Positions 25,186 through 34,132 of a stretch of 64,000 nucleotides of DNA are shown piece after piece. The stretch is from the NCBI RefSeq assembly GCF_014154935.1, contig NZ_JACEHH010000005.1:186001-250000 (forward strand), read 5' to 3'. How positions within the stretch are numbered: position 1 is the first letter of the stretch; every line of letters begins with the position of its first letter. The position numbers and the translations under genes were made by a program. The DNA is from Stieleria mannarensis (GTDB taxonomy: Bacteria; Planctomycetota; Planctomycetia; Pirellulales; Pirellulaceae). The notes below the pieces were generated by a model. It was not told the origin of the DNA. It saw only the letters and a program-made list of their open reading frames with translations, and did not search any database.

Positions 25186-27078
25186 TCAGGAGCTGACCCC
25201 CAATGTCAACCAACCGTCTTGGGCGTCAAAGTATCGCGGGCGGAAGTTCTGGCCTTGAAGCGCGGGCACCTTCGCGTCGGCGGGGATGATCCACGGCCGG
25301 TCCATCAGGGTTTCCGGGAACGCTTTGGCGAATCCCTTTTTGATCGCTGCGCGTAAACCGGTTTCCCCTACGCTCAAGCGTTTCGTGCCGGGGAAATTGA
25401 TTTCCGTTTCACTGACACGCTCCAGCAAGATCTCGCCGCTCTCGGTGGTCCGCGGCTGATAGACCGCGACGATTTCCAGCAACCGTTTCAGCTCGCGCGA
25501 CCCTTGCGCGAATCGGGTGCCTTGGATCCCGATGCGTAGCTTTCCGTCACGGGCTTCGAAGATGATCGGCCGGCTGTCGTGGAAATCGATTTCGAATTCC
25601 GGTTCTTCTTCCTCGTCCGCAGCGGCGGCTTGGATCTCCGCACCGCGTTTGGTCTTGCTGGCCAGCTGTTGCAATTCGGTCCGCGTCATCGTGCGTCCGG
25701 CCAATAGCGCGCCGATGGTGTTGTCGACCAGCGATTCGTGGATTTGCACGGTGGCGTCGTTGGTGGCGGTGATCGCCGGCGGCGACATCGGCGCGGCCAA
25801 CTGGTTGTTCTTGCGAATCGTTGCTTTGAGATAGATGGCGTGGGCGGTCGATCCGATCGTCCGCAGCGGTTCGGCGAAGTCCAGGCGTTGCAGGTACGCT
25901 TCGGCTTGGCCGGCCAAGTCGGGCATCGGTTGGGCCAGGGCGCCTTCGGTTTCCTTGGTGAATTCGTCGGTGAGCCGGGCGATGAATTTTCGATGGGCGA
26001 TGCGATCGGCCAATGGCTTTTGTTGGGCGGCTTTTTTCTGTGCGATGCGTCGCACCAAACGCAACGGGTGTTCGATCGAATTGATGCGGTTGTTGATGGC
26101 GCCCGAGACGACGACCGGATCGAATTGGATTCCCGACTCGCGGATTTGCAGCGTTCGCGAGGCGTGGACATGGCCGAATCCCGACGTCCTCAGCCGGACC
26201 GGACCGTTGTAGCCGCGGTTGGCCGTCGTGACCGTTCCGTTGAGCGCCACTTGCATGCGAATACTGCCGGTCGAAGGCAGCAGTGTGGTCGTCACATCAC
26301 CGTTCAGAAACGCGTTGCCGACGATGCGTGTACCCAGGATGCATTCACGTACGGGGGACGATTGGTCGACCCTGCGATTGGCGACCCGCTGGACCAAAGA
26401 TCCATCGATGGTCAGATGCAGGTTGGTCGACGAATACAACGCTTGAGTGCGGTCGACCAAAGCGACCGGTTGATCGGTGCGTTCAAGCAACTCCAACAAC
26501 AACCGCAACGTCGCGATCTGATCCGGCGAGGGGCTGGTCGTCATTTCGGTCCATTGGTCGGCCGTGCGTCCGAGCAGTTGCCCCAGCAACGCCGTCGTTC
26601 GTTCTTTGCGGCGAAACCGCAGCGCGTTGCTGTATTGTTGTGCGGCGCGGCGGACGTCGCGGACCGCCGGAACCTCGAGTCCCGGATGGATGCCGGTGGC
26701 CTTTTGCGAAATCCGTGTGGCTTTGGTCGCCACATCGACATCGCTCGCCTGTGACGCGATCGCCTCCAGAGCGGGTTCGATTTCCAGGTAATCGATCCAG
26801 GCCTGGGCGTTGGCTTGGGTCGCCGTTTTCGACAAGTGCTCGCGCAGCCCGTCGATCGCCGCTTGGAACGCCTGGCCGCTGGGATCCACACCCGCGATCC
26901 GGTTCGGATCCAGCTGGTCGGCCGACTGTCGCGCCGCCGCGGCGATCTGTGCGGGCAGCCCTTCGCCGGGCGAGCCGTCTTGGGCGGGCAGGACGTTCGG
27001 GGCGGCGAAGCCGTTCAGCAGCGCGACGACCCACGGGCCGAGCAAAGCAAGGGCGCGACGGGGGCGAGGTCGTGTCAT
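25186..27078 (-). CDS. Large secreted hypothetical protein
   Basis: ATG 27078 (MTRPRPRRALALL) is chosen because it begins a good signal peptide (basic start, hydrophobic LLGPWVVALLNGFAA, likely cleavage near LPA-QDG). The open frame to 27210 adds no family-like sequence. The 630-aa product has a helical N-terminal half, then a beta-rich middle (LHLTIDGSLVQRVANR, SIRMQVALNGTVTTANRGYN) with repeated short strands, and an acidic stretch DEEEEPEFEIDF near 525-540. No enzymatic motif is seen. It resembles conserved hypothetical proteins of planctomycetes, but I cannot name a family. Confidence 0.7.
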   Translation of the reverse strand: MTRPRPRRALALLGPWVVALLNGFAAPNVLPAQDGSPGEGLPAQIAAAARQSADQLDPNRIAGVDPSGQAFQAAIDGLREHLSKTATQANAQAWIDYLEIEPALEAIASQASDVDVATKATRISQKATGIHPGLEVPAVRDVRRAAQQYSNALRFRRKERTTALLGQLLGRTADQWTEMTTSPSPDQIATLRLLLELLERTDQPVALVDRTQALYSSTNLHLTIDGSLVQRVANRRVDQSSPVRECILGTRIVGNAFLNGDVTTTLLPSTGSIRMQVALNGTVTTANRGYNGPVRLRTSGFGHVHASRTLQIRESGIQFDPVVVSGAINNRINSIEHPLRLVRRIAQKKAAQQKPLADRIAHRKFIARLTDEFTKETEGALAQPMPDLAGQAEAYLQRLDFAEPLRTIGSTAHAIYLKATIRKNNQLAAPMSPPAITATNDATVQIHESLVDNTIGALLAGRTMTRTELQQLASKTKRGAEIQAAAADEEEEPEFEIDFHDSRPIIFEARDGKLRIGIQGTRFAQGSRELKRLLEIVAVYQPRTTESGEILLERVSETEINFPGTKRLSVGETGLRAAIKKGFAKAFPETLMDRPWIIPADAKVPALQGQNFRPRYFDAQDGWLTLGVSS

Positions 27079-27216
27079 GTTACATCCAAGTTGACGGTGG
27101 ACCGGGGGGGCGGGGAATGCGATACAGAAGCGAAGATAGTGAAACGGCGAAAGATTTGCAGGTGGAGTTCGGTCGACCTGAGAAAAAAACGCCCTCGAAA
27201 GCCCCGGCACGACGTA

Positions 27217-27900
27217 TTACAGCGGCCCCAGGGCCTGGGCCAGCGCGGCAATCGGCCCCTGTTGGTAGTCGGGGGTCGGTGTTCGGGCGTCCATTTCGTA
27301 CACCGAAACGAGCAGCGTCCGGTGACCTACAGCGCATTTTCCCAGGTGGACCCGCAGCGGCCAGGCCGAGCTTTTCCGCGGCGACGCCCAGTGGATGGTC
27401 GCCTGGTCGTAGCGCATCGTTTGGACCTGCAGCTGAAAATCGTCGCTCGCCCCGACCCGCAGCACGGCCGGCTCGGTCGCGTCTTCGTCGCCCCTTTCCA
27501 GCTGGACCGAAGGCGGAAAATCGTCCGCGGTGGGCGGCCAGTGTGCGACGCCGGGCGTGAAGGATCGGATTTGCCCCAAGATCGATGCGTTTCGGTTGAT
27601 GAACGAAATCGTCGATTTCGCCCGCCCATCGTCGCCGGGCTGGTTGATCCGAAAAAACACATAACCGTCGACCGGATTGATCCGCAGCCCCAATTCCGAC
27701 GACTGCACCGTCTGGTCCAGAATCGGCACGATGTCCGGCGTGGTCCAGGACCCGAACGCGTGGCCCCCACGCCGGCCGAATTGATGATCGGCCCGATCCC
27801 CGACGGCCCCGAACCAGGCGATGACCATGACAACGCCCATCAACACCGCCATGCCGCGGGTGATTTCCAGAGGAATCGGTTTGTCGGGTCCTTGCGACAT
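27217..27900 (-). CDS. Membrane-anchored hypothetical protein
   Basis: The 227-aa protein has one N-terminal membrane segment (MAVLMGVVMVIAWFGAVGD, residues ~17-35) and a soluble remainder without recognised motifs. Its stop is three codons upstream of nothing recognisable, and its start is only three bases from the stop of the methyltransferase gene upstream on the same strand, so the two are probably co-transcribed. Function unknown. Confidence 0.65.
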   Translation of the reverse strand: MSQGPDKPIPLEITRGMAVLMGVVMVIAWFGAVGDRADHQFGRRGGHAFGSWTTPDIVPILDQTVQSSELGLRINPVDGYVFFRINQPGDDGRAKSTISFINRNASILGQIRSFTPGVAHWPPTADDFPPSVQLERGDEDATEPAVLRVGASDDFQLQVQTMRYDQATIHWASPRKSSAWPLRVHLGKCAVGHRTLLVSVYEMDARTPTPDYQQGPIAALAQALGPL

Positions 27901-27903
27901 GGT

Positions 27904-29610
27904 TTAAAAGAGTGTCGTCGCGATCGGCTGATGCAGGAAATGGGCGTTCAGCCAAGGTTTGTGCCGTGTGACCAGCAAACTGCGTTGCACCAAGGCTTTT
28001 TTGGCGTCTTCGATCGGCCAGACTTGAACCTCGGTCGGTTCAAACTTGTTCCAGCCTTCACTGGTTCGGATCTGTCGCAGTCGTGCGGCGATGTCAGTCG
28101 TCTGGCCGATAAACAAGACGGAATCGGGATCGGAGATCGCATACACGCCCGCGACCGGTTGTTCGTCATCGTTGCTGAGATACGAATCGATGGTTTCCGC
28201 TGCCGGCGGGGCTTCGGCGGCGAATTCGGCGGCGCGTTTTTTGGCCGCCCGCGTGATTTTGTCCGCCGTCGCGATCCGCCGAAAGTGCCAGAGCGCGGTG
28301 CGATAATCGATTTCCGAATGGTCGCCGCCGAACAGCCGGGCGATCGTGTCAAACTCTGCCGCGGCATCGGGAGTGCAAAGGATCTGTTCCAGGTCCAAGG
28401 CGTAATCGACCGAGAGCATTTGGAAGGCGATTTCCGCGGCGTCGCAGCACCGCAAGATGGTCTTCAGCGAGACCTTCTTGTGTTTGCCTTCGCCGTCGAG
28501 TTGCCCCTGATCGGAAAGCTTCAATAAGAACTCGTTCCACGTCCGTGCGTCGCCGAGCAGTTTGGCGTCTTTGCAATACCGCACGAACAGCGCGTTGCGG
28601 ATCGGGTCGAACAACAGTTCTTCGGCGCTGTGTTTTTTCGAGACGTCTGCAAAGGCGTTTTGGATGACGCTCCGGTTGCGGTCATCCAAGGGGATCACGG
28701 GGCGGCCGTCGCGGAACTCGGTGCGTTTCTTTCCGTTGGACGTCGTCGGCGCGCTCTTGATCGGATCGGCCGGGCCGTCCAGCGGGTCACCGGAGCGGCA
28801 CGCCGACAATCGCTCGCTGATCCGCGCGGCGTAGTCCTCGGACAATTCGATGCCCATGAATCGGCGCCCCAGTTTCTTGGCGACCACCAACGTCGTGCCG
28901 CTGCCGCCGAACGGGTCCAGCACCAGGTCGCCGGGGTTGCTGGACACGCGGATGATTCGTCCCAGCAACTGTTCGGGCATCTGGCACCCATGGAACCCTT
29001 CGCGCTCCTTGAACGTCCCCGCCACGCGGGCGAAGTACCAGGTATCGTGCGAGGGGCTGAATCCCAACTGGGGCGCATCCTGGGGACGCAAAATCCAGGT
29101 GTTGTCCGGCAGCCGTCCTTTCGTGTTGGCGCGGGCATCGGCATAGACCAACTGCCTGGCCGATGGAACACGCACCATCGGATTGTCGCCGTTGAAGGTG
29201 AACTGTTCGGGGTCCTTCACGAAGTGGAACAGGTGCGTGTGCGAACGGCTGAATCCGCGGACGCAGTTCACGCCGAAGGTGTAGTACCAGATGATCCAAG
29301 ACCGGCAGGAGAAACCGATCTCCTGGGACAACAGCTTCAACTCGGCGGCGTATTCATCACCGATCGCCAACCAAAACGATCCGTCCGGCTTGAGTGCCTG
29401 GTGCACACCGCTGATCCAACCGCGGCAAAAGTCCAGGTAGTCGGTGTGTGATTGCTGGTCGTCGTAGACGTCGTAGCTGTACCCGATGTTGAACGGTGGG
29501 TCGGCGAAGACCAGGTCGACCGATCCGGGTTGGATCTGAGCCAGCTTTTCGATGCAATCGCCTTGGTGGATTTGATTGGCCGCAAGCGCGACGGTGGAGG
29601 TCTCGGTCAT
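27904..29610 (-). CDS. Site-specific DNA methyltransferase with a degenerate GIY-YIG-like C-terminal domain
   Basis: The 568-aa protein starts with a beta-class amino-methyltransferase domain: catalytic DPPFNIGYSYD (DPPF 37-40), then SAM-binding DPFGGSGTT (232-240). It therefore methylates adenine-N6 or cytosine-N4 in DNA. A ~180-residue helical middle region follows (about 300-475). The C-terminal ~80 residues resemble GIY-YIG: GVYAI (488-492), LFIGQT (499-504), an Arg in IAARLRQI, and KPWLN. However, the second Tyr is Phe and the catalytic Glu position is Gln542, so nuclease activity is unlikely. No restriction gene is adjacent; it looks like an orphan regulatory or maintenance methyltransferase. 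Confidence 0.85.
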   Translation of the reverse strand: MTETSTVALAANQIHQGDCIEKLAQIQPGSVDLVFADPPFNIGYSYDVYDDQQSHTDYLDFCRGWISGVHQALKPDGSFWLAIGDEYAAELKLLSQEIGFSCRSWIIWYYTFGVNCVRGFSRSHTHLFHFVKDPEQFTFNGDNPMVRVPSARQLVYADARANTKGRLPDNTWILRPQDAPQLGFSPSHDTWYFARVAGTFKEREGFHGCQMPEQLLGRIIRVSSNPGDLVLDPFGGSGTTLVVAKKLGRRFMGIELSEDYAARISERLSACRSGDPLDGPADPIKSAPTTSNGKKRTEFRDGRPVIPLDDRNRSVIQNAFADVSKKHSAEELLFDPIRNALFVRYCKDAKLLGDARTWNEFLLKLSDQGQLDGEGKHKKVSLKTILRCCDAAEIAFQMLSVDYALDLEQILCTPDAAAEFDTIARLFGGDHSEIDYRTALWHFRRIATADKITRAAKKRAAEFAAEAPPAAETIDSYLSNDDEQPVAGVYAISDPDSVLFIGQTTDIAARLRQIRTSEGWNKFEPTEVQVWPIEDAKKALVQRSLLVTRHKPWLNAHFLHQPIATTLF

Positions 29611-29715
29611 GTGGCCCTGCAGGAAAAGCCGGTAATGCGTGTCACGAGTTTGTGCTCCGAAATCAATGCGATCATGCTAGTCGTTTACTACAGCTCAATT
29701 CGCGGATTTGTGTCG

Positions 29716-29797
29716 TCGCGGAAGCCGCCAAGGCTTTCGGTCTCCCGGGTGCGGCGTCGCCGCAACAGTGCGAAACTCTTGGCGAGTTCCGCTACCG
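29716..29797. repeat. GCGGAA...TTCCGC palindromic element, copy 1
   Basis: GCGGAAGCCGCCAAGGCTTT on the left and CGAAACTCTTGGCGAGTTCC (then GCTAC) on the right form an imperfect inverted repeat of ~82 bases in the gap between the methyltransferase and dprA. The same element occurs in reverse orientation at 62274-62358. Confidence 0.75.
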
Positions 29798-29885
29798 AAA
29801 CACCGAGCCGCGGCGGAGCACTAGTCTACGATTCGTTTCCCGATCGCGCCAGTGCCCGACAGCCAGCCAATGCTGCTGCGCGGTG

Positions 29886-31028
29886 CTAAATCCGGCTGAC
29901 GTATTGGCCGCTTTGGCGGCGGATCAGGTGACGAATTTCCAGCACGCTGATGGTCGCCATGACCTGGTGGGCCGGCAATCCGCTGCGGGCGATCACCTGG
30001 TCGATCAACGTGGGGGAGGCGTCGACCGATTCCAGCACGGTGCGTTCGAGTTCGTTGAGTTTCAGTTCGGCCGGATTCCGCACTTCGTGACCGTCGTCGG
30101 TTTGCACGCTGCGAGCCATCGGCCCCAGTGATTCCAGAATGTCGTCGACGGTCTGGACCAGCGTCGCGCCGTCGCGGATCAGTCGGTTTGCCCCGCGCGA
30201 GGCCCGACTGGTCACCGCACCGGGAAGCGCAAGGACGTCACGGCCGAGTTCGCCGGCCAGCCGGGCGGTGATTAACGAGCCGCTGCGGTCGGGGGCTTCG
30301 ATCACCAGGGTTGCCAGGGAGAGCGCGGCGATGATTCGGTTGCGTTGGGGGAACATGCCGCCGCGCGGTTTGGCGTCGGGGGCGTATTCGCTGATCACCG
30401 CGCCGTCGGCGGCGATCGCGTCGGCCAACCCGACATGTTCGGGCGGATAGATTTTTCCCAGTCCGCCGCCCAACACGGCGATGGTTCGCCCGCCGGCCGA
30501 CAAGGCTCCCTCGTGTGCCGCCGCGTCGATCCCACGCGCCATCCCGCTGACCACCGTCACCCCGGCTTTGGCCAATCCGTATGCGATCCGATCGGCCTGG
30601 CGAGTCCCGTAGGCCGTCGCGTGTCGGGTGCCCACAATCGCCACGGCCAACTCATCGGCATCGGTCAGCCGGCCGCGGGCGAATAAAATCGGCGGGGCAT
30701 CGTGCAGGTCTTCCAGCGGTCGCGGGTAGTCGCGGTGGCCTTTGCGAAGCAAGTCACAGTCGTGGTCGCGGCACCACGCGACGATCGATTCGGTGTCCAC
30801 GTGGTGCGACGCCGTGCGGATCGTGTGAATCAGTTTCGGCCCCACACCTGGGACGACGGCCAGTTGGTCTGGAGCCGCGTCCAACACCTGTTGGGGCGAA
30901 CCGAGAGCGTCGATCAATGCGGTCAGGGTTCGCGGTCCGATGCCCGGCAGCATGGCCAATCGCAGGGTGCTGATCGTGTCCGCATCGATCCCCGGATTCT
31001 CCGTCGATGTGAGTTCGGGTCCGTCCAT
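29886..31028 (-). CDS. dprA: DNA-processing protein DprA
   Basis: The 380-aa protein loads RecA on incoming single-stranded DNA during transformation. It has an N-terminal helix-hairpin-helix region (AMLPGIGPRTLTALIDALG), the Rossmann-type DprA core with VGTRHATAYGTRQADRIAYG, TVVSGMARGIDAAAHEGAL and GGGLGKIYPPEH, ALPGAVTSRASRGANRLIRD, and a C-terminal winged-helix domain. Length and layout are normal. No other competence genes are next to it, though a Tad pilus locus lies at the far end of the window. Confidence 0.95.
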   Translation of the reverse strand: MDGPELTSTENPGIDADTISTLRLAMLPGIGPRTLTALIDALGSPQQVLDAAPDQLAVVPGVGPKLIHTIRTASHHVDTESIVAWCRDHDCDLLRKGHRDYPRPLEDLHDAPPILFARGRLTDADELAVAIVGTRHATAYGTRQADRIAYGLAKAGVTVVSGMARGIDAAAHEGALSAGGRTIAVLGGGLGKIYPPEHVGLADAIAADGAVISEYAPDAKPRGGMFPQRNRIIAALSLATLVIEAPDRSGSLITARLAGELGRDVLALPGAVTSRASRGANRLIRDGATLVQTVDDILESLGPMARSVQTDDGHEVRNPAELKLNELERTVLESVDASPTLIDQVIARSGLPAHQVMATISVLEIRHLIRRQSGQYVSRI

Positions 31029-31065
31029 GGCAATGTGGACTCAGCTGCAGGGTTTGGGAGCACGT

Positions 31066-31680
31066 TTACAATAAGATATCGGGTCGCTCGGTGTCCGGGG
31101 GGCTGGTCGCCGCCAAGGGTTCTTCAATCGCCGGGAAAAGGCCTGCTTCGCTCTCGGCCGCTTTCAGTGCCGCCTGGAATTGTTGGACGACCGGGCGGGT
31201 TGCCAGTTTCGGGTTGATGTGGGGGCGGGCGGCCAGCAGATGGGATTGCGCTTGCTCGGCCGTCATGCCGCCGTACTTGATCAACCAACACATCGCGATC
31301 GTCGCGCTGCGGGCACGGCCGGCTTTGCAGTGAATGTAAACGCTGTCGTTTTGCAGTTTGTACTTTTGGATGAACTCAACGGCGGCTTCCACATCCTGTA
31401 ATCGCGGGTGCGTGAAGTCGGTCGTGGGGATGTGCAGTTGTTCGATCCCGTGTTGTTCGTACTGCAACATCGGCCCCTTGTACTCTTCGCACGTGTTCAC
31501 CACCGCACGCACTCCTTCACCACGCAGCGATGCGACGTCACTGGCAAAGGGATACGCACCGACGATCACATGGCTATCGATGCGGTCCCACCAACGGCGG
31601 CGATGCAACACGCGGCCCAGAAGAAAGTTCCAGGCGAGCGTCGGCCAGAAAACGATGCGGGCGTAGAGTCGAGCGAACAA
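31066..31680 (-). CDS. Dual-specificity protein phosphatase-like protein
   Basis: TTG start at 31680; 204 aa. The active-site P-loop is HCKAGRARSATIAM (H-C-x5-R-S), with the general-acid Asp probably in TTDFTHP. The N-terminus has a basic/hydrophobic stretch (ARIVFWPTLAWNFLLGRVLH) that may associate with the membrane. The domain resembles PTPMT1-type phosphatases, which act on phosphoproteins or phosphatidylglycerophosphate. Which substrate applies is unknown. It precedes no obvious partner; dprA follows 37 bases downstream on the same strand. Confidence 0.85.
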   Translation of the reverse strand: MFARLYARIVFWPTLAWNFLLGRVLHRRRWWDRIDSHVIVGAYPFASDVASLRGEGVRAVVNTCEEYKGPMLQYEQHGIEQLHIPTTDFTHPRLQDVEAAVEFIQKYKLQNDSVYIHCKAGRARSATIAMCWLIKYGGMTAEQAQSHLLAARPHINPKLATRPVVQQFQAALKAAESEAGLFPAIEEPLAATSPPDTERPDILL

Positions 31681-31818
31681 GGTGACGACGAAGGCTAGTG
31701 GGTGCGAACGGCCAGATCGGACCTCTATCGTACCGCATCCGGCGGAAAACGATACTCGCCGGGCGCGTGTTTTGACACGTTGATTCCCGTCGCCGCCTCG
31801 ACGAAACCCACGCGCGCC

Positions 31819-33333
31819 CTATTCGGCGATGCAATACAGTGCCGATCCGCTGCGGAGATAAAGTCGGCCGTCGCTGATCGCCGGTGAGCCGGAGAAGCCG
31901 GAATCGTCGGTCAGCTTGTTGGTTTGCCGCAATTCCATCTCGGGGGTTGCGCCTACGACGTGGACCTCGCCGCCGGGTGCGACGACGTAGATTTTGCCGT
32001 CGGCCAGGACGGGCGTGGCGTACTCCTGGTTGCGTCGATCACCGAACCCGCCGCGACCTCCGCCGCCGCCGGGCCGACCGCCGAAACCGCCCCGCCCGCG
32101 GCCACCGGCTTGCTCGCCATCACCGTCGCGCGGGCCACGGTCACCGCCGGAATCATCTCGGGCGCCGCCGAAACCACCGCCGGGCCGTCCTCCTCCGCCG
32201 CGGTTGCCTCCTCCGCCGCCGCGACTGGCGGCGAGTCGTTTTTGGTTGACGCGGTCGCCGGTTTTGGCGTCATAGCAGCTCAAGACGCCGCCGTTGAAGA
32301 CGTACAGGTGGCCGTCGTGGTGGATCGGGGTCGCGAATCGGCCGGGGATGTTAGCATCCCAGACCACGTGCGATTCATTGACGTCGCCCTTGCCTCCCGC
32401 TTTGACCGCCACCGCGTCACCGCTGCGACCTCCCACCGCGATCACCACGTCATCGACGACGATCGGACTGGCCGAGGCGGTGTTGTCGGTGGTGCCTCGC
32501 GAATACCATCGCAGTTTGCCGGTCTCGGGGTTCAGCCCCCAGACTTCGCCGGGGACGGTGATCACCAAATCGGTGCGGTCGCCGGATTTGACCAGATTCG
32601 GCGTGCTCCACGTGCTAGCTAAATCGCCTGCCGGCGTGTTCCAGACTTCTTTTCCGGTGGCGGCGTCAAAGGCGAACAGGGATTCGCTTTCGTCCGACGC
32701 GTTAACGATCACCAGGGTCTGCGCGTCCGACTGATAGACGATCGGGCTGGACGCCGAACCCCAGCGTTGCTGGCCGCTGCCCGTGCCGACGCTGTTGCGC
32801 CAGATTTCATTGCCGTCCAAATCAAACGCGATCACGCCGCTTTTGCCGAAGAAGGCGAACACGTGTTTGCCGTCGCTAGTCGGCGTATGGCTGGCGTAGC
32901 CGTGGGCGGGAACACCCATCCCGCTGTAGGGATCTTCGGGTTGAACCGCATCGATCGTCTTGTCCCACAGCAAGTCGCCGGTGGCGGCGTCGAAGCAGGA
33001 CAGGTGACGTTTCAGATCCTCGATCTTTTCGTCTTCACCGCCGGTGCCGTAGCCCGAGTAGCTGGTCACGAAGACCTTTCCGGCGACGACGATCGGGCTG
33101 GAAACCCCTTGGCCCGGCAGATCGGCTTTCCATTGAACGTTTTCGGTGTCGCTCCAGGTTTCGGGGACGTGGGTCGAATCGGGACTGATCGAATTGCCTT
33201 GGGGCCCCAAGAATCGTCGCCAATCCGCCGCACCGGCTGCCGTCGCGACGACCAGGCTTCCGGTCAGAACGACGGCGGGGACCAAGGGGTAGCGGAAGGC
33301 CCACCCACGCTGGTGGCGATTTTGGTCGGTCAT
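31819..33333 (-). CDS. Exported PQQ-like beta-propeller protein with a glycine-rich insertion
   Basis: The 504-aa product has an N-terminal signal/anchor (YPLVPAVVLTGSLVVATAAG) and then repeated PQQ/quinoprotein-like blades (SSPIVVAGKVFVTSYSG, LSCFDAATGDLLWDK, LFAFDAATGKEVWNT, WGLNPETGKLRWYS, LSCYDAKTGDRVNQ). Such BamB-like propellers are abundant in planctomycetes and often serve as binding scaffolds rather than enzymes. Residues ~371-434 are a Gly/Arg/Asp low-complexity insertion that interrupts the propeller before the last blade. The function is unassigned. Confidence 0.8.
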   Translation of the reverse strand: MTDQNRHQRGWAFRYPLVPAVVLTGSLVVATAAGAADWRRFLGPQGNSISPDSTHVPETWSDTENVQWKADLPGQGVSSPIVVAGKVFVTSYSGYGTGGEDEKIEDLKRHLSCFDAATGDLLWDKTIDAVQPEDPYSGMGVPAHGYASHTPTSDGKHVFAFFGKSGVIAFDLDGNEIWRNSVGTGSGQQRWGSASSPIVYQSDAQTLVIVNASDESESLFAFDAATGKEVWNTPAGDLASTWSTPNLVKSGDRTDLVITVPGEVWGLNPETGKLRWYSRGTTDNTASASPIVVDDVVIAVGGRSGDAVAVKAGGKGDVNESHVVWDANIPGRFATPIHHDGHLYVFNGGVLSCYDAKTGDRVNQKRLAASRGGGGGNRGGGGRPGGGFGGARDDSGGDRGPRDGDGEQAGGRGRGGFGGRPGGGGGRGGFGDRRNQEYATPVLADGKIYVVAPGGEVHVVGATPEMELRQTNKLTDDSGFSGSPAISDGRLYLRSGSALYCIAE

Positions 33334-34132
33334 GACAGAAGAGCTCCCGAGCAGAGAGGAATCGAAAAGCGGAACCCGCAGAGTGCGGTCAGCGCAACTA
33401 AACCCCGATCAGCCAGCGAAGTTTCGAAGCATTGCCGGCGTCCCATCGCCTAAGCGGGGACAGACCCCAAACGAATGCTTGCAAGGACACCACAACCGGG
33501 GACAGACCCCGAACGAATGCTTCCAGCCCTGGTAGAATGCTAGCAATTCACCGGCGGGGACAGACCCCAGATGTTCACCGGCGGGGACAGACCCCAGATG
33601 TTGACGGAGGAAAGCTAGCAAAGCGTCGAGGTTGATGGGGACAGTCCCCGGGTTGATGGGGACAGTCCCCGGACGATCTGCTTGTTGATGGGGACCGATC
33701 TGCTGATGGGGACAGTCCCCGGACGATCTGCTTGAATAGCCCCACGGATGGCAGGGCGAACCCACGGATGGGAAGCAGCAAGAGATCCGTGGGTACGCGC
33801 TGCCATCCGTGGGTTCTCTCTCCGTCGGCCGAATCCCCTGGGGACAGACCCCGGGGTGATATCCATCGGGGACAGACCCCGGGGTGACGGGGACAGACCC
33901 CGGGGCGGCGGGGCTGAGGATCGTCGTTGCGGGACATGTGTCGGGGATCGGCGGTCAAAAACCATTTTAATGGTCGTGAATTGCACTCTGCTGTTGATCC
34001 GCTGGTTCGTAGAATGTTTGGGCAATGAACATTCCTGAATCCCCATCCCTGCCCGAATCCCAATCCCCGACCGGCGGAATCGAAGCCTCTGCCCCCACCC
34101 TTACTCCCCCCGCATCTCTCAAGATCTCACTG
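33334..34132. other. Repeat-rich gene-free gap with a GGGGACAG(A/T)CCCC array
   Basis: No gene is supported here. About ten copies of the near-palindrome GGGGACAGACCCC or GGGGACAGTCCCC lie between 33455 and 33905, some within longer units such as GGGGACAGTCCCCGGACGAT (33657, 33707) and CGGGGACAGACCCCAGATGT (33554, 33581). One CCGTGGG element (33741-33815) is embedded. A related motif occurs near 18510. The last ~100 bases probably contain the promoter of the TlpA-like gene. Confidence 0.7.
33741..33815. repeat. CCGTGGG palindromic element, copy C
   Basis: CCCACGGATGGCAGGGCGAA and the inverted arm CGCGCTGCCATCCGTGGG bracket ~35 bases that include a second CCCACGGATGGG. Related to copies at 14753, 15366 and 55864. 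Confidence 0.6.

Noticed and set aside
26815-28527. 570-codon plus-strand frame opposite the hypothetical genes and the methyltransferase
   Set aside because: Arg/Gly-rich antisense translation crossing three minus-strand genes; not protein-like.
33455-33905. CRISPR array
   Set aside because: The repeats are short palindromes with irregular spacing and related spacers, and no cas genes are present.
33748-34038. Plus-strand frame in the GGGGACAG repeat region
   Set aside because: Made of repeat sequence only, with no initiation signal or conserved motif.
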